64,000 nt of DNA, from NCBI GenBank assembly GCA_963970005.1, contig CAXAMN010002969.1, positions 236,613 through 300,612 on the forward strand. Direction: 5' to 3'. The notes beneath the pieces are model-generated. The model made no database searches, was not told the DNA's origin, and worked only from the letters and a program-made list of their open reading frames with translations. Shown here one piece after another: positions 34,696 through 47,138 of the stretch. The number at the start of each line of letters is the position of its first letter. The first letter of the stretch is position 1. The stretch comes from Durusdinium trenchii. Taxonomy: Eukaryota; Sar; Dinophyceae; Suessiales; Symbiodiniaceae. The translations under genes and the position numbers were made by a program.

Positions 34696-34792
34696 AGAGA
34701 TTGAGGTTACCTTTTTGTCCTCATAAGTTACCTCATAAATTACCTGTGATATCCTGTCATGGGTAGCTGGCTTCGCGCCTCATGATTGTTTA

Positions 34793-34878
34793 CCAGAGGT
34801 TGAAAGACCTAAACTATATAGGATCCTGTAGTGGTACATATGGGATGGGCGACCTTAGCGCTGTTCAACCTCTCTTGG
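34793..34878 (+). mobile_element. miniature element family A, diverged copy
   Basis: Begins CCAGAGGTTGAAAGACC and ends GTTCAACCTCTCTTGG. Its interior shares only parts of the family-A centre (GGTACATATGGGAT), so it is an older or chimeric copy. Confidence 0.5.
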
Positions 34879-35260
34879 TAAGTATAAATCTCTTTTTTGG
34901 CGCGTGGTCCAAGAGCGCGACTGGTCGTGTGGTCCAGCGCGAGATCTTCCAGTCCAGAACATCGAAGAACGACCGGGACGGGATGCGATGCGAAACACAC
35001 GGGACGGGAGCACGGCATTAGGATGCATTAGGTGGATCAAGATGATGATATGAAGATCCAAGAGTTCTATTGGTCTCATGGATGAGTTGCATCCACTTCT
35101 CCACTTCGGCACCTTCCAAGTTCGACCCTCCGACTGCGGTCCCCTTAACTGTTGCCTCAGGATGGCGAAAAGCTCACGCTTCGCTCCTCTCGATTCGGGG
35201 TCGCGACCGGCGGACGGACGGAACGTGAGCTGGGACGGGGACGTGACTGAGGGCAGATAT

Positions 35261-35367
35261 CCCAAACACTCCATGGGACTAGCATAGGACTGCCTTCAAA
35301 ACGGCCAGGGGTGGTTGAAAAGGGGTCAATGGGGTGGCATATATAGCAGTCCCATGGAGTGTCTGGG
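35261..35367. mobile_element. foldback family B, full element
   Basis: CCCAAACACTCCATGGGACT at the left faces AGTCCCATGGAGTGTCTGGG at the right. The interior carries GCCTTCAAAACGGCCAGGGG and GGGGTCAATGGGG, both recurrent in other copies. It is 107 bp long with arms of at least 20 bp, and non-coding. Confidence 0.75.
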
Positions 35368-35445
35368 TATGACATTGACCCCTGAAATCAAGCACCCAAA
35401 TTGTGGAGTTATATTTACCACCCAAGTATATGATCGATATCGTAT

Positions 35446-35474
35446 GCCAGTCCCATGGAGTGTTTGTGTGAGCT
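35446..35474. mobile_element. foldback family B, single arm
   Basis: GCCAGTCCCATGGAGTGTTT matches the right arm of the full elements. It lies just 79 bases after a full copy, next to CATTGACCCCTGAAA, which is also a family-B interior motif, so this may be a second nested or broken copy. Confidence 0.5.
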
Positions 35475-37310
35475 CGAGCTTGCTAGGGATCGGTATGTGT
35501 GACTTTTGGTCGGTGTTTTTGGCCCGAGCTGACTCAGACTGGCCTGACTTTGCCGGCGTCGTCTCAGGCAAGCAACATAAAATCACCTTGCGGACGGATG
35601 GCTACGATGTGATGCCGGCATGTGGCAGTGTGACAAGGGGAAAACGGCGGTGACTTATTGTAGGTGTTGATGGAAAATTGAACGGAATAGAGTAAAGCTG
35701 AAGGTCACTCCAACGATTTCAATGAATGACCCAGGAATATCCAAACAATTACATCATGAACAACATGTCTACTTGCTATTTGGCCTTGCATCGGTGATTA
35801 GATGCTAAGAGACGGAGTCCTGAGATCTTTCTCGCTTCAGCTCCAGCGCGGCCAGGAACATCTCCTCCACATCACTGGAGGCGAAGACGTCCACTTCTCT
35901 TCCGTTCATCTCGAGCCGATTCGTGGCGTTCTGGGTGCGAAAAGCAAAGGCTGACAGGAAGCTGTTTGCTGTCTGACGTTTTTTCCTGATGTATATTGAT
36001 GTGTCGTGTTGTGTACAACAGAGGATCGACAGTCATATACGACTTACATATATGACAACAGGGACGAGATACTGACACCAAACCACATTCACGGACGTTG
36101 GCCATGCTAAGACAGGGGGTTGTACAGTTCGTCCCCACCTGCCTTTGTTCAGTTGTTCCATACACAACGCCGGCGTTTTGTTTCGGCCACTCTTCTGTGA
36201 TCCCACGCACGAAAAAAACAACGTACGCATGCACGGCGAAAGTGCCAATGTTCTATTCACTGATGAGAGAACCCCCCAAGAAAGGACCATCCTGTAAATG
36301 TAATACTGTATATTTTCTGTATAGACTGTAATGATGATACAATATCTTACAATATGTTTGTCAATTCTCATTCCAACCAACTGGACCAGTACTGACAGGT
36401 GCTGGTCTCCAAAAAGCAATATCTTGGGCACAAAAGATATGGCTTGACAGGCGCGTGGTTTCCGAGGTTTCCATCAAATATCGATGTGGCTACGGGCCTC
36501 AACATACGTTTGAAGGGTTTGATTGTTCTTCCGGTCAGGGTGGTTTCCGAACCGCCTCGAGGCTCGATGGAGGCGGAGGACCTGAAAGATGAAGATTTAC
36601 TACCCAGGCGTGGATGGGAATGCAGCCAGGAGGTGACAGAGATGCCTCTTTTGGCTTGGAACATGTAGGAGTGGCCTACCAAGGAAGAAGGTGGAACTTC
36701 ATCTGGAGATAGACATGCTGCATCATGTTGCAAAGTCCTATATACATAATATTTTGCAAGTCTGGAAGAAGGGCAGAGGCAGAGGAGCACTTTCGAAGGA
36801 GAAATGAAAATGGATCTCGAAACCAACCAAGCCTGCTTCACCTCAAAACATGGGCACTGCATGGGGAAAACTGTTTCTATATATATATATATTGGTATTT
36901 TGTATAGCAATCGCTTAAAAGGTCCTTTCAAATTGGACAGTTGATAGGTGATCAGTCTTCAGTCCTGCGTACCAATTACCATGCTCCACCCGCCCTGCTC
37001 CACCCTCCACCTTCGTCCCGCCGCCAGTGTCTACTGCGATGGGATGCTGGCTGCCTGGGGAATCCCCAACCAGAAGCGCAGCATTTGGTGGACACGCGGC
37101 CCAGTGTTTTCAGCGAGTGGAGCCACGTGCCACCGGGGGGGGAAGAAGGGCAGCGCCGGCATTGTTGGCCTCCACGGGGCCGTTCAACGGAAGTGCCACC
37201 TTTTATTTTAGAGGTCCCCCTCTGCGTGGCGCCATGGACACCAACTTTGGGTCGATGTTCCAAGGATGGAAGGAACCCGACTTCGGGGCGCGTCACTGCT
37301 GCGTTCATTG

Positions 37311-37389
37311 CCAACAGAGGTTAAGGACCTTATAGACTATCCCATAGGTACCCCAGTAAGGTCCTATAAGGTCACTTAACCTCTCTTGG
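37311..37389 (+). mobile_element. miniature element family A
   Basis: CCAACAGAGGTTAAGGACC to GGTCACTTAACCTCTCTTGG, 79 bp, with the centre CCCATAGGTACCCCAG identical to the copy at 33245. Confidence 0.75.
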
Positions 37390-37650
37390 TGATTCACCTG
37401 AATTTTGACACCGAAAGCATTCACCTTTCAGAATGCACAGCATCACGTGATGTCAGCATCACTTCAGAAGCACGTGTCAGACGGTGCTTCTGCGCCTGTC
37501 ACTCGCAGTTGGTAGACCACCACGTATAGACTGTGCTGCCACGTTCCGACCGTTGACCGTTTCGGCCAGCGGCTACCGCGGCTCGGCGACTCGCAATGGG
37601 GGGCCATCGAGTGGACGATTAGCCGATGGTAGGGGGGTGCTTTGGAGGGG

Positions 37651-37683
37651 GTGCATATCTTCCAGTCCCGTGGAGTGTTTGGG
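37651..37683. mobile_element. foldback family B, single arm
   Basis: GCATATCTTCCAGTCCCGTG followed by GAGTGTTTGGG matches the right arm of family B with one change in the ATGG core. Confidence 0.5.
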
Positions 37684-39784
37684 CTGGCTTCGCTTTGTTT
37701 TAGTTTTTCGCTTCTCTCTAAGGACGGCACCGGAGTCAGGTGCTGTGACTTGGCACGTGCAGCACTGGGATTTAGGGCCGTTGTGTTGGGGAATTGGCAA
37801 AGAAATGGGCAAAGGGATGTTGATATGTCTGTCAGTGTGTTGTTCTGTCAAACCGATGGCACCTCACAATGGTGTTCGACATGTATTTCTTTGTTTCGAC
37901 ATGGTTAGGGCATGCTGGGACCCATGATGTACTTTGGAGATTGAAGAATCTTGGATCTTATCCCTTTCCATTTCTCTGATCTCAGACTGCCAGAACATTA
38001 GACAACATGTATTTTAGTCACGCCTGAAAACAGGCAAATCGACTCTTCATATCCCAACCCATCAGGGAAAACACGACCCACAAAAAAAGAAAAACCACAC
38101 TGCACGACGTCGACCTATTGGCGTTGGTCCGATTTACTGGGCTGGTTGGAAGCAGATGAGAACCACCGTGTTGGAATTGAGCATGTCCGCGGTTGGTAGG
38201 GCCATAGACGGCTGTGGTTTTGGGATTGGCGGTCCGGGGAATGAGGAAACAGTCAAGAACCATGAAGAACCTTGGTATGCAATTGCTCCACGCATATCCT
38301 GAGCAACACCTGACCAAGCAGCTTGAATTAAGAAGCTAACTATACTAATGATACCAAAGCTGCCCAAAGCTGAGCCGGCCCCTTGAGGTAAACGTCACCA
38401 TGCTGGGCGCAGAGGCTTATGGCCCGGTGGACTTCTATCAGCTCACCCTGACGCCTAGCAGCCACGACCTTTGAGGGAAGCACCCGATCTCTCCGCACGA
38501 CCGGAGCACGAGGTGCTCGTATGTACTCGGAAAACTGAGTAACGACCACAGGATCAGATCGTTCTTTTTGTTTTAGATCTTTCACCAAAGAATCTGTGTT
38601 TGTTTTTGTGTCTTATAAGTTTTCAATGTTTGGCCATCAGAGTTGATCTCATTTGATGTTCAAAGTGTACAAGCACGTTCGTTAGGAGCCTTTGCGTCAG
38701 CTTTTTCCCCAGGGCTATAGCGATCTTTTGCGGCCAGGGTTTGCCACGCTCGCATGTCGCGAGTGCTTCGAGCGACCAGTCCCGATACTCGGGAGCGGCC
38801 AAGCGCCGTTCATCTCGCTCAAAACCAGCGAGCAGAAAATCTTGAAAACAACAGGTTGAAAAAGGCCGGGCTGAAATCCTTTGATGCAGGAAAGGAGTCG
38901 TCCGACATATGATTTGCCTGGATCTCTCAGTTTGGGAAAAGCATGGAACATGGGTGCAGTCGTATACCTGTTTCTATTTTGTTTAATGGGGTCATGTCCC
39001 ATGGTCTAAGGTACTTGAGAAGTCGGGTTCGGGTATACATTGGTGGATGCTCCCATGCGATGGTGGGTGCTCCCACAAGTTTCCGTGGACCCACTGCAGC
39101 CCGCGGAACTCCCGGTGGCCGGTGCGGTTGTTGGCAGAGATGCCCGCGGTTGGCCGGCTCGTGGCATCGAACGTTTACCTGGGAGGTTGATTTGGAATGA
39201 TTGTGCGCTTAGTTTGCTGATTCATGTGATGCTTTGTGTGTAGAAAAAGAAAGATGTACCATTTCCAGCAAAAGATGTGATGATTCTGAAGACTGACTTG
39301 AGCCGACCAAGAAAGACCCCGAAACTCCTGTAGAATGAAATCCTGCAGTGCCCCAAACACCAGGTTTGGATCCAGTGTTCGCAATTCCTTCCCCTTTTCT
39401 ACGGCCTCCATTCTCATGCCTAATAAGCCTTTCTCTTGCTGTAGGGCGCCGAAGCTCCTGGGATTTGGCACCATCAAACCTTCGTCGCGTCCCACATGAA
39501 GCCCTCCTTTTCGTCCCAGACACCCCGAACGGCCGGTTTCTGTGAGGCGAATCTGTGTGCCGGGGACCCCGCTTTGCGCCCTCTTCGGGACGCTGGGAAA
39601 GAGGATGGCAAGACGAGCACTGATGTGAAGCGCATGGAGATCCACTTCCAGATGTGAAGTCAGAAAGGCATGTGATCTTTTTTGGGCTGGTACACTCCCT
39701 GAACAAAATTATGGTTACGTGGATGGTCATCCCAAGGTGTCATCTTAAACCACTTCCATGACTAGTTCCGGAAGTGCATGTCTT

Positions 39785-41778
39785 TCCAGTCACCTCGTTC
39801 ACCGCACCAAAGCTGCCTTCGGACACCAACGTCCCACCGGCTGCGGTGTGGTCCTACGCAGACCCAAGCCAAAGCCGACCTTTGGTTGCCGAACTTAACG
39901 CAGCGTGGACGGGGCTGTCCCGAGTGCCGAACAACTAACCTTCTTGGAAGCGGTCATTGACCGATCTTTGATGGAAGCCGCAGAAGAACGGGAAGACCCG
40001 CCCTTCCATTCCGAACCTCTCGGTGCAAAGGCACGGCGTGCCTGGTGGCAAAAGTCCAAGTCTCAAGTGGTGACGAGCCTGAACATGCCTGTGGATGGAC
40101 CCATGAAGCCCGCCAAAACACGTAAGCAGCCTTGATCCAGGGCATCACCTTGCATTCGTTTGCATATCCACGTGAAGCAACAGCAACCCTCCAAAGAAGC
40201 CTCCTTCGGTCCAAAACATTTCGTAAAGTACCAACGCCTACGGTGGATCATCATCGATGAATGTAGTACTGTACCCTTGGAAGTGCAACCTTAGAGAAGA
40301 GGTTGTCTGCCGCCGTTCGCAGCAATGGCACCTGGAAGCCAAGTTCAGAAAACCGGAGGAGGTCATGTGCTGGTCGGACTACAAGGTGTACTTCATGTCT
40401 CCAGACCGAGGAGAGGATCAACTGACTGAGCCACAGGTCTTGAAAGCGTGGTTGAGGGATCTCCAGGGTCACAACGGTGTCGAGAGCTTCAAGAAGACGG
40501 TGTACAACCGGAAGACTGGAGAGAATGAGGAGAGGCAGTTCGTTTGGGTCCAAGCGGTCATTGACAGAAGGAAGGAGGAGGAGACAAGGGCGACCAAATC
40601 CAGCACCCTTAAGGATGTGACCAAGGAATACACCTCGCAGCAGCGACTGCGCTCTCGTTGTGGTGCCGTGCGCATTTTCGCGCATGGTGGTCACTTTTCG
40701 TGGCAGGCGCAAGGGACACCTCGTGTTTTGGTGCTCCAAAGTCGACACATGTGACAGGCGCAAGGGATCGGAGCTGTTTTACTTCGAAATGCAGTTTTCG
40801 TGGCAGGTGCAGCACTTTGGACATGGTGGTGATTGTCGAGGAGCTCAGATTTCGTGACAGGCGCAGTGAATCGTGACTTTTGGACATGTGGCTCGTTTGC
40901 AGATTTCGTAGCAGGCGCAGCAGATTTCGTGGCAGGCGCAGCACTTGGTGAACCTCGAAGTGCAGNNNNNNNNNNGTGAACCTCGAAGTGCAGATTTCGT
41001 GGCAGGCGCAGCACGTTAAACCTCGATGTGAGCGAGTGCCCATCCTTTCGCGAATCACGGACAAGGTTCGCAAGTCATCCAGTCGGTCGAAGAAGAGGAC
41101 CTTTGAATGGTTGTGGGCACAGATCGCTGAAGAGTTGACTCTCCCTCTCCCTCTCACTCCAGCGCACACTCACTCACCACCGCCATCACCACGATCTCCA
41201 CCTTCATCACCACCACCTCTCTGGACCCAATACATCTCTAGACTTTCTGCTTATAGGCTTCCAACTGTTTGGGGTCTCTTGGCGGGATAATTTGGAGCCA
41301 CGACGCGCAGCACATGCATACTCTTTTTGAACTTACCCAAGAACACTGCTGCCAAGATCCGTGGTTAAGCGGGCACGTCCCAGCTGGAGGCTGCAAAAAC
41401 CAGGCCAGAAGAGCGACTGCCCTTGACACTGCAAGGCACATCCACTGGCAACGGCTTCCACCCTACGGTGTCCCAGGCGCCACTCCGCCTGGGCGTCAGC
41501 TAGGCCGGGGTTGGCGGATTATAGTCTGTATAAGAGACTTGTTCATGGATGTTTCTTCGTCAATTGTTCCCCACGCTTCTGGGCATCGCAATGGGGTCTC
41601 TCAGACCGAGGAGGGTGCCCTCCGCTGGAGACCGACGGAGCTCAGTCTTAAGCGTCTGGCGTTGGCGGTGGCGCAGGTGGAACGGGCGCCTTTCGATTTG
41701 GAGAGTGTGCACGGGCGATTTCGGGCGTGTGGAGAGTTTGTGGATCTTTTTGGGAGGTGGATCGCAACATTGGAGTGA
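39785..41778 (+). CDS. hypothetical gene, possibly frameshifted
   Basis: Three protein-like blocks on the + strand. Block 1 (about 39789-39925, after TTTCCAG) includes LPSDTNVPPAAVWSYADPSQ. Block 2 (about 39911-40125) includes AEQLTFLEAVIDRSLMEAA. Block 3 (about 40310-40650) includes WSDYKVYFMSPDRGEDQL and a Lys/Glu-rich tail. A further open C-terminal block (about 41595-41778) ends in GRWIATLE and a stop. Blocks 1 and 2 abut in different frames with no room for an intron, which points to a one-base indel or a sequencing error. The tandem repeat and gap at 40.7-41.0 kb interrupt the locus. No domain recognised. Confidence 0.35.
40685..41015. repeat. tandem repeat around an assembly gap
   Basis: Variants of GATTTCGTGGCAGGCGCAGC recur at intervals of about 20-90 bases. 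The minus strand reads as repeated Ala-Pro-Ala-Thr-Lys-Ser-like hexads in one frame. I recall such repeats from symbiotic dinoflagellate assemblies, but this is not checked. There is no evidence that it is translated. Confidence 0.65.
40966..40975. other. assembly gap (10 N)
   Basis: Ten N bases. The 15 bases before the gap (AACCTCGAAGTGCAG) reappear right after it, so the gap lies inside the tandem repeat; its true size is unknown, and the flanks may be a collapsed or duplicated join. Confidence 0.95.
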
Positions 41779-42249
41779 TGAGTCAGTTTATGCATAATTG
41801 AAAAGAAACAATAAATTTTTGTAAGATTAAGGTGTTGATGCCTAACAAGGGTCAAACCATGCTAAACCTCCTACTTTTACGAAACCATACCTATACGCAT
41901 CTCCAATCACCCAGCTGGTTATAGTTCGTTCACAGGGCCACAACTGGGATTAATTTCGGGGTGCTGATATTTTGAGCGGATCAACCAGAAATAGGGCTCA
42001 ATCCATGGCGATAGGGAGACTGTAGAGCCATGGAGAGCCAGCCCAGATGTGGCTAGGGGCTAAAAAAGGTTTTCCTTCATTGCTAGTTCCCTCTACAGGT
42101 TTCAAACTTAACATTAAACTTTTATACTATATATATATATGGTTCTTTTCTTGCCTAGTACCAGAGTCTCTATTCTGTCCATGGATCTATATTTCATGGT
42201 TCCCCACCCAACTTGGCCATTTCTGGTGCAATCCTAAGTGGGTGTGTAT

Positions 42250-42334
42250 CCCAGACACTCCATGTATGCTATATATATGCCTACATTGACCCCTGAAACC
42301 ACTATGTAGGCATATATGCCATGGAGTCTTTGGG
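42250..42334. mobile_element. foldback family B, short full element
   Basis: CCCAGACACTCCATGTATGC at the left; GGCATATATGCCATGGAGTC then TTTGGG at the right. CTACATTGACCCCTGAAAC inside is shared with the copy at 54943. Length 85 bp. Confidence 0.7.
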
Positions 42335-43166
42335 TATTAACACCGGGAGACCAACCACAGTGGTCGACGGTTGGAAACTCTTCCGTTTCCCGAACCCAGA
42401 GAGGGTCGGTGGAACGCCGACCGGAGATCTGACTGGTCCAAGACACATCCAGGCCTCTCAGGCCCTGAACAACGACACACACAGTGACACACACACACAC
42501 ATACATGGCCTCCCAACCTTCTTCCAGGTGCCAGCTAGCGGAGAGAAGGAGATGAAGCTGGGGGGAGATTCAGTTGGAGATGGGAAGTCCCAGCGAATCC
42601 CAGTGTCAACCAATTTCACCTCACGTCCTGCTTGATGGTCACGTGCATGCATTTGCAGCATGCCCAGGTTGCATGAAATGTGAGGTGTTTGCATTCGACA
42701 TGAATAGAAGTCTCAGCGTCTTTTGATGTCTTTTGAAACGCACAATCATCATGACGTTCTCATATCCCAGCGTCAGGGCGATGGTCAACACGGAGAAAAA
42801 CAGAGTGCCTTTGTGTATAACACATGTTTCCACACACGAATTGATGCCGGCAAAGGCCACCTCCAGAGATGAGACGAGTTCGCCAGTCGCCGACCTGTCA
42901 CGGACCTGTCACGACGAGCCACGCGCGTCTCCCCAACGGCAGGAGCTCCATGCCGAAGGCTTGCTCGTCACATGGCTCGCCGTGCTGCAGGATGTGCAGG
43001 CGAGGTTGGAGACCTGAAATCGACTCGGTTGGAGTTCAGGACAAGACCCGGTGATCTTCCCTGGACTTCAAGGACCATATATAAATAACTGTTAAAAGAT
43101 CTAAAGAGGGTTCACCTGGTTTTGTAAAAACATACGGCTTAGTAATTAAACAAGCGTTGTTCATGG

Positions 43167-43592
43167 TTGTTCGGTAGAGACCATCTCAATGGTCGCTTCG
43201 AAACGCCCTTGGCTTCGAAACGCGCCGTGTGTGATAGCGCGAACGCCGCTTCCGTCGGAGGAGTTCGGACGAAGCCACAGGAGATCACACCGGTTTGGAC
43301 GTTGTTCGTTGCTTCCAAGGCGAAGAGTTGGACGTTTTTCGAACAAAGGAACGAGGGAACTCCCACCTGGGACCGTGACCCGTCCCGGCATGAGCGAGCG
43401 GTGATCGAGGTTACGACTCGTCCCGAAAGAGGTCGCAACCAGAGACTGTTAAAAGGGGGTCACGAACCAAAGGTCCTGGCAGATGTTTGGGATGTTTGTT
43501 GGCGTTTCAGATTTGGGAAGGAGCGTCTCCCAGAGATTAGGAAGTCCTTTCAGCGCTTAGCGCGCCTGCCGCACGCCAGTTTCAACACCTGA
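43167..43592 (+). CDS. weak exon-like open frame
   Basis: An open frame includes FETPLASKRAVCDSANAASV and VWTLFVASKAKSWTFFEQR, with amino-acid composition more protein-like than most frames nearby. No splice partner, homologous copy or motif was found, and the frame ends only 59 bp before a family-A element. It could be a gene relic. Confidence 0.25.
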   Translation: MFGRDHLNGRFETPLASKRAVCDSANAASVGGVRTKPQEITPVWTLFVASKAKSWTFFEQRNEGTPTWDRDPSRHERAVIEVTTRPERGRNQRLLKGGHEPKVLADVWDVCWRFRFGKERLPEIRKSFQRLARLPHASFNT

Positions 43593-43651
43593 TCGGGGAA
43601 CAAATAGAGGGGAAACACATACACCCACCGCCCCACTGCCCCACTGCCACA

Positions 43652-43736
43652 CCAAGAGAGGTTAAGTGACCTGATAGGACCTTCCTGGGGTACAGTACCT
43701 ATGGGATAGTCTATAAGGTCCTTCAACCTCTGTTGG
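43652..43736 (-). mobile_element. miniature element family A, reverse orientation
   Basis: CCAAGAGAGGTTAAGTGACC at the left and GGTCCTTCAACCTCTGTTGG at the right, with the reverse of the family centre (GGGGTAC...CTATGGGATAG). Length 85 bp. Confidence 0.75.
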
Positions 43737-44819
43737 CCACCTTCTGAACCTCCAAGTTCAGCTCTCCTGTACGTCTCGAAGTCGTCGCACGGACCGGACG
43801 TCGAGGCTGCCGCCGTGATCGACCCCAAGGCGAGGGGGCTGAGCAGTCAGCAGGGCCAGAAGAGGAAGTCGGGGGGTCTGGCTAGCTATGCCCTATATTA
43901 GGCATCTATAGGCTATAGCCATGCCTTTGAGATGTGCTTCGAGGTGATTCGGGGTGCCCAAAAACCACCTGCTGGAAGGGCATGAGTTTGTGTGCAAGAG
44001 ATCTATTATATGAGACGCTTGGTTCTTCTGTTCGTGACCAGTTTTGGTCCCCTGGTTTGAGGTCACGAAAAGGACTGTGAAAGGTCACTTAGGGAATTCG
44101 GTCACTTTGAAGAAGCTGGTTGATCGATGTGCTTTGTTAAGGATTTCTTATTTAAAAGCTCGAGCTCATATCATATATGTTGCGTTTGTTGGGCCGTTTG
44201 AGAGTTTGATAAAAAGGCGGCGATGTCACAATAATGCGCAGCGGTTTGGCTAATTTGATCAACTGTTTCCTTTTATCGGGCACCAGCATGTCAAAACTAT
44301 CCGCTGGTCTCCAAACGCATGGTAGTGCAGGAACAATATACCAAGACACAATGAACTTGGTATTTCTCCTGCAATTCACTTGTAAGTCTATGGGACCAGT
44401 TTAAAGCAGTGCCACTACCGGAACAAAGATTTGTCATTTACATTGAAGTTTGTTGAATGAAATGTAGGCAAGCTGAGAAAAGCTGAAGGAGGGTGAGAGT
44501 GAACGTGCACGTTCCGCGTCGTGTTTGCCGAAACATCGCGTCGCTGAGATACACAACAAACCGAGAGCAGACTCCATCACCCCAAAAACACGCCAGAAGA
44601 GCAAATACCAAGTCCCCAATCAGGTACCAAACAAGCAGATTCCTACCAGGAACCAAAGGCACTGCATACACAGGCCCCTTCGACCTGTGTGCATGTCAAC
44701 CTGGACGCAGGTGTCATAGGGGAGGTCAGCACCTTACAGTGACCCAGCCAGCAAAGCTGTACTGGATCGAGACAAGAGGGCTTTTGAGGTCGCCAGCTGT
44801 ACATGCCTTTTCTGGTGAT

Positions 44820-44870
44820 GGACACTCCATGGGGCTGGCATATTTACACCTTGGGAGTCCGGGAATGCTT
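44820..44870. mobile_element. foldback family B, partial
   Basis: GGACACTCCATGGGGCTGGC followed by ATATTTACACC matches the left arm of family B with a few changes. The right arm is not seen. Confidence 0.45.
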
Positions 44871-45247
44871 GAAAAAGGGTTGTAGCCAGCCTAGCCAGCT
44901 CTTCCATGCTCTCCTCACCATCCCCAGAAGCTTTGCACGGAGCTCAGCTCAGCTCTCAGCTCTGTTCCCCAGGAGGCCAAGGGTCTGTCGAGGCCGGGGG
45001 GGGGTTGGCACGGGCGCAGAGGGCGAGGCGTTGGAAGCGTTGGAAGCGACTTGGGACTTGGAGGATCCAGAGATCCCCTGTGAAATGTCTACCAATTGGG
45101 TCAACCCCTGTATCAGAAACGACCCTTTTGTAGATTTTGTAGAGAAGATGTTTGGTTTCTGTAGAATCACTGTCCTGGGTGTTCCTGATTTACAGGGGAT
45201 ATCCAGACTATGGATCTAGTGATTCGAGTATTTTGGTGTGGCCCCAC

Positions 45248-45302
45248 GAGAGAGAGAGAGAGAGAGCGAGAGAGGGAGGAAGGGAGAGAGAGAGAGAGAG
45301 AG
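45248..45302. repeat. GA microsatellite
   Basis: Interrupted (GA)n of about 55 bases, followed directly by a G-run at 45304-45316. Confidence 0.9.
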
Positions 45303-46015
45303 CGGTGGGGGGGGGGCGTTGCCAAGCCAAGACCCAGAGTTTGACAAGGCCTCGCAAGAGCTCCCCCATATGCCACAAGCTCAGCATGGAGGTGGCAAGA
45401 AGACGATCAGCGTCCCGGTGCATCGGGGTACGAAGCCTTTCAGTGTCCAACTCGACCAACAGCAGCACTTGACCAAAAGGTCTTCTACGCCCGAAGGTCA
45501 CGTGCTGGTCTTCATCAGGCAGGTCTTCATCAGGTGGAAACATCCTGCAGGGGCTTTGCGACCGGGGTGCCATGCATTTGCGCATCGTATACACCATCCT
45601 TCCAGGCCGAGAACGGGGTGTGCCAGGAGGCCAGCTCTTGAAGGAACAGCTCCACGACCGGACCGCCCGGACCCCGCTGAGTCGGCGGACCGCCCGGACG
45701 GGCAATTCGGGCATAGGCCCCGGCAGCTTCCCATCTACACGGGGATGCGAGTGGTCTTCATGTGCTGGTTGGTGCGAAAAAGGAGGTGGACTGAGTTCAC
45801 ATCAACGGTATGGATGGCCACGGGCATTGGAAGTCCTGACCGTCGTGAACCACCTTCATGATGGTGTGGCCCTTTTTCAGACCCGGGCCTGTTCCAGCTG
45901 ATTACCTGGCGCTCTAAGGCTGGGTACGCTGACGCAATCTTGAAGTCCCCCAGTGTTCTGTGTGGCACCACTTGAGAGGTGCTTAAAGACCGCCTACCAA
46001 ATGCCATCCCAGGGT

Positions 46016-46110
46016 CCCAGACACTCAAAATGGGACTGGAAGATATGCTGCCCGTGTCCCACCAACTCCCCCACTGGCACCACCACCCTTGGCCGTTTCT
46101 CGGCCGTCCG
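46016..46110. mobile_element. foldback family B, partial
   Basis: CCCAGACACTCAAAATGGGA then CTGGAAGATATGCTGCCCG and CACTGGCACCACCACCCTTG, followed by GGCCGTTT. The ATGG core is disrupted by AAAA, and the right arm is absent or decayed. Confidence 0.55.
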
Positions 46111-47138
46111 TGTCTGGTGACGTCCCACATGGCGCTCAGACCGTCTGGTGACGGGGTGAGAATTAGGCCACCGACGAAGCGTCCAAACGCGGCGCTGCGC
46201 AACGCGTTGCGCCAAGCGCGGGCTATACATGACCATGAGCATGCTGCAGCGAGCTATACATGACATGTTTTTTTTTGGCACACACCATTTGTATCCATTT
46301 TGTTCAGTCTGGTTATGGTTTGGACATTGATTCTGGTGTTTCATTCCTGGCCAATGTCATTCCGCCTTGGCTGTCCAGTCACGGCGGGGACCTGGACGAG
46401 CTTGGCCCCTTGGTCAGATCGTTGGCCCTTGCTTTCCTTCACTGCCTTGGACTGTTCCGTGCGCGAGGCACGCGAGTGGCTCGACCGTGGGATCGAAGGC
46501 AGTTGTGTCCACCAGTTCCCCCCGGTCACATCCGGTCACAGCGAAACCCAACCAGAAAGAGTGGCTCCCAACGTCTCCCCCAGGAGGAGAAGCAAGACGT
46601 GCCTAGAAGCAATCGGTATGAGTATAGTCTGATCCCGAATAAGCCCAACCCTTTTTGCGCTCCAACTCCCAAAGAATCTCCATCGCCAGCGTGTCTTCCG
46701 CCTGCGGGCACACCATTCTCCTTCTTTTTCCGACGGCACTTGACTGACGCGGCGTGTCACAGGTGTAGCTGCGCTGCCTTCCAATGTGGCAAGCTGACGC
46801 TCTACAGCACTGGATTCCGGGAAGAATGCCGTGAAGAGGCGGGGGATGAGCTCCGTGAAGAGGCTGAATTATCCGAGATTGTGGGCCAGAAACGGAGAGG
46901 AGAGATGGTTCGACTGGAATGACCCTGTGTTTCGATCAAAGATTTGGAATTGCGGGGTGAGGATGATTTTGACAGGGACGAGGGATTTTCATGTTGTTCT
47001 TACATGTTCTTACCAGAGCAAATGAATCATGAACACATTTGAACCCCCCCCAATCACCAACACGGATTTGTTGAGAGTTTGTCGGTACTTTCAATAGGTG
47101 ATTTGCCCTTGTGCAGTTGATATCAGTTGATTGATATC

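Larger units (their letters stand above)
28650..39770. other. gene-poor interval with hairpin elements
   Basis: Apart from one exon candidate (31450-31643), this interval shows no supportable gene. Many open frames exist on both strands, but none has consistent splice sites or a recognisable motif. It contains the large trinucleotide tract, three family-A elements, the 34617 hairpin, and family-B copies. Confidence 0.55.

Noticed and set aside
36941-37335. Overlapping open frames in three phases ending at a family-A element
   Set aside because: GC-rich sequence stays open in several frames on both strands; none has a motif or clear splice sites.
46260-46922. Long + strand frame of 220 codons
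   Set aside because: Composition (Arg, Pro, Ser, Trp mixture) and equal openness on the other strand suggest chance. No motif.
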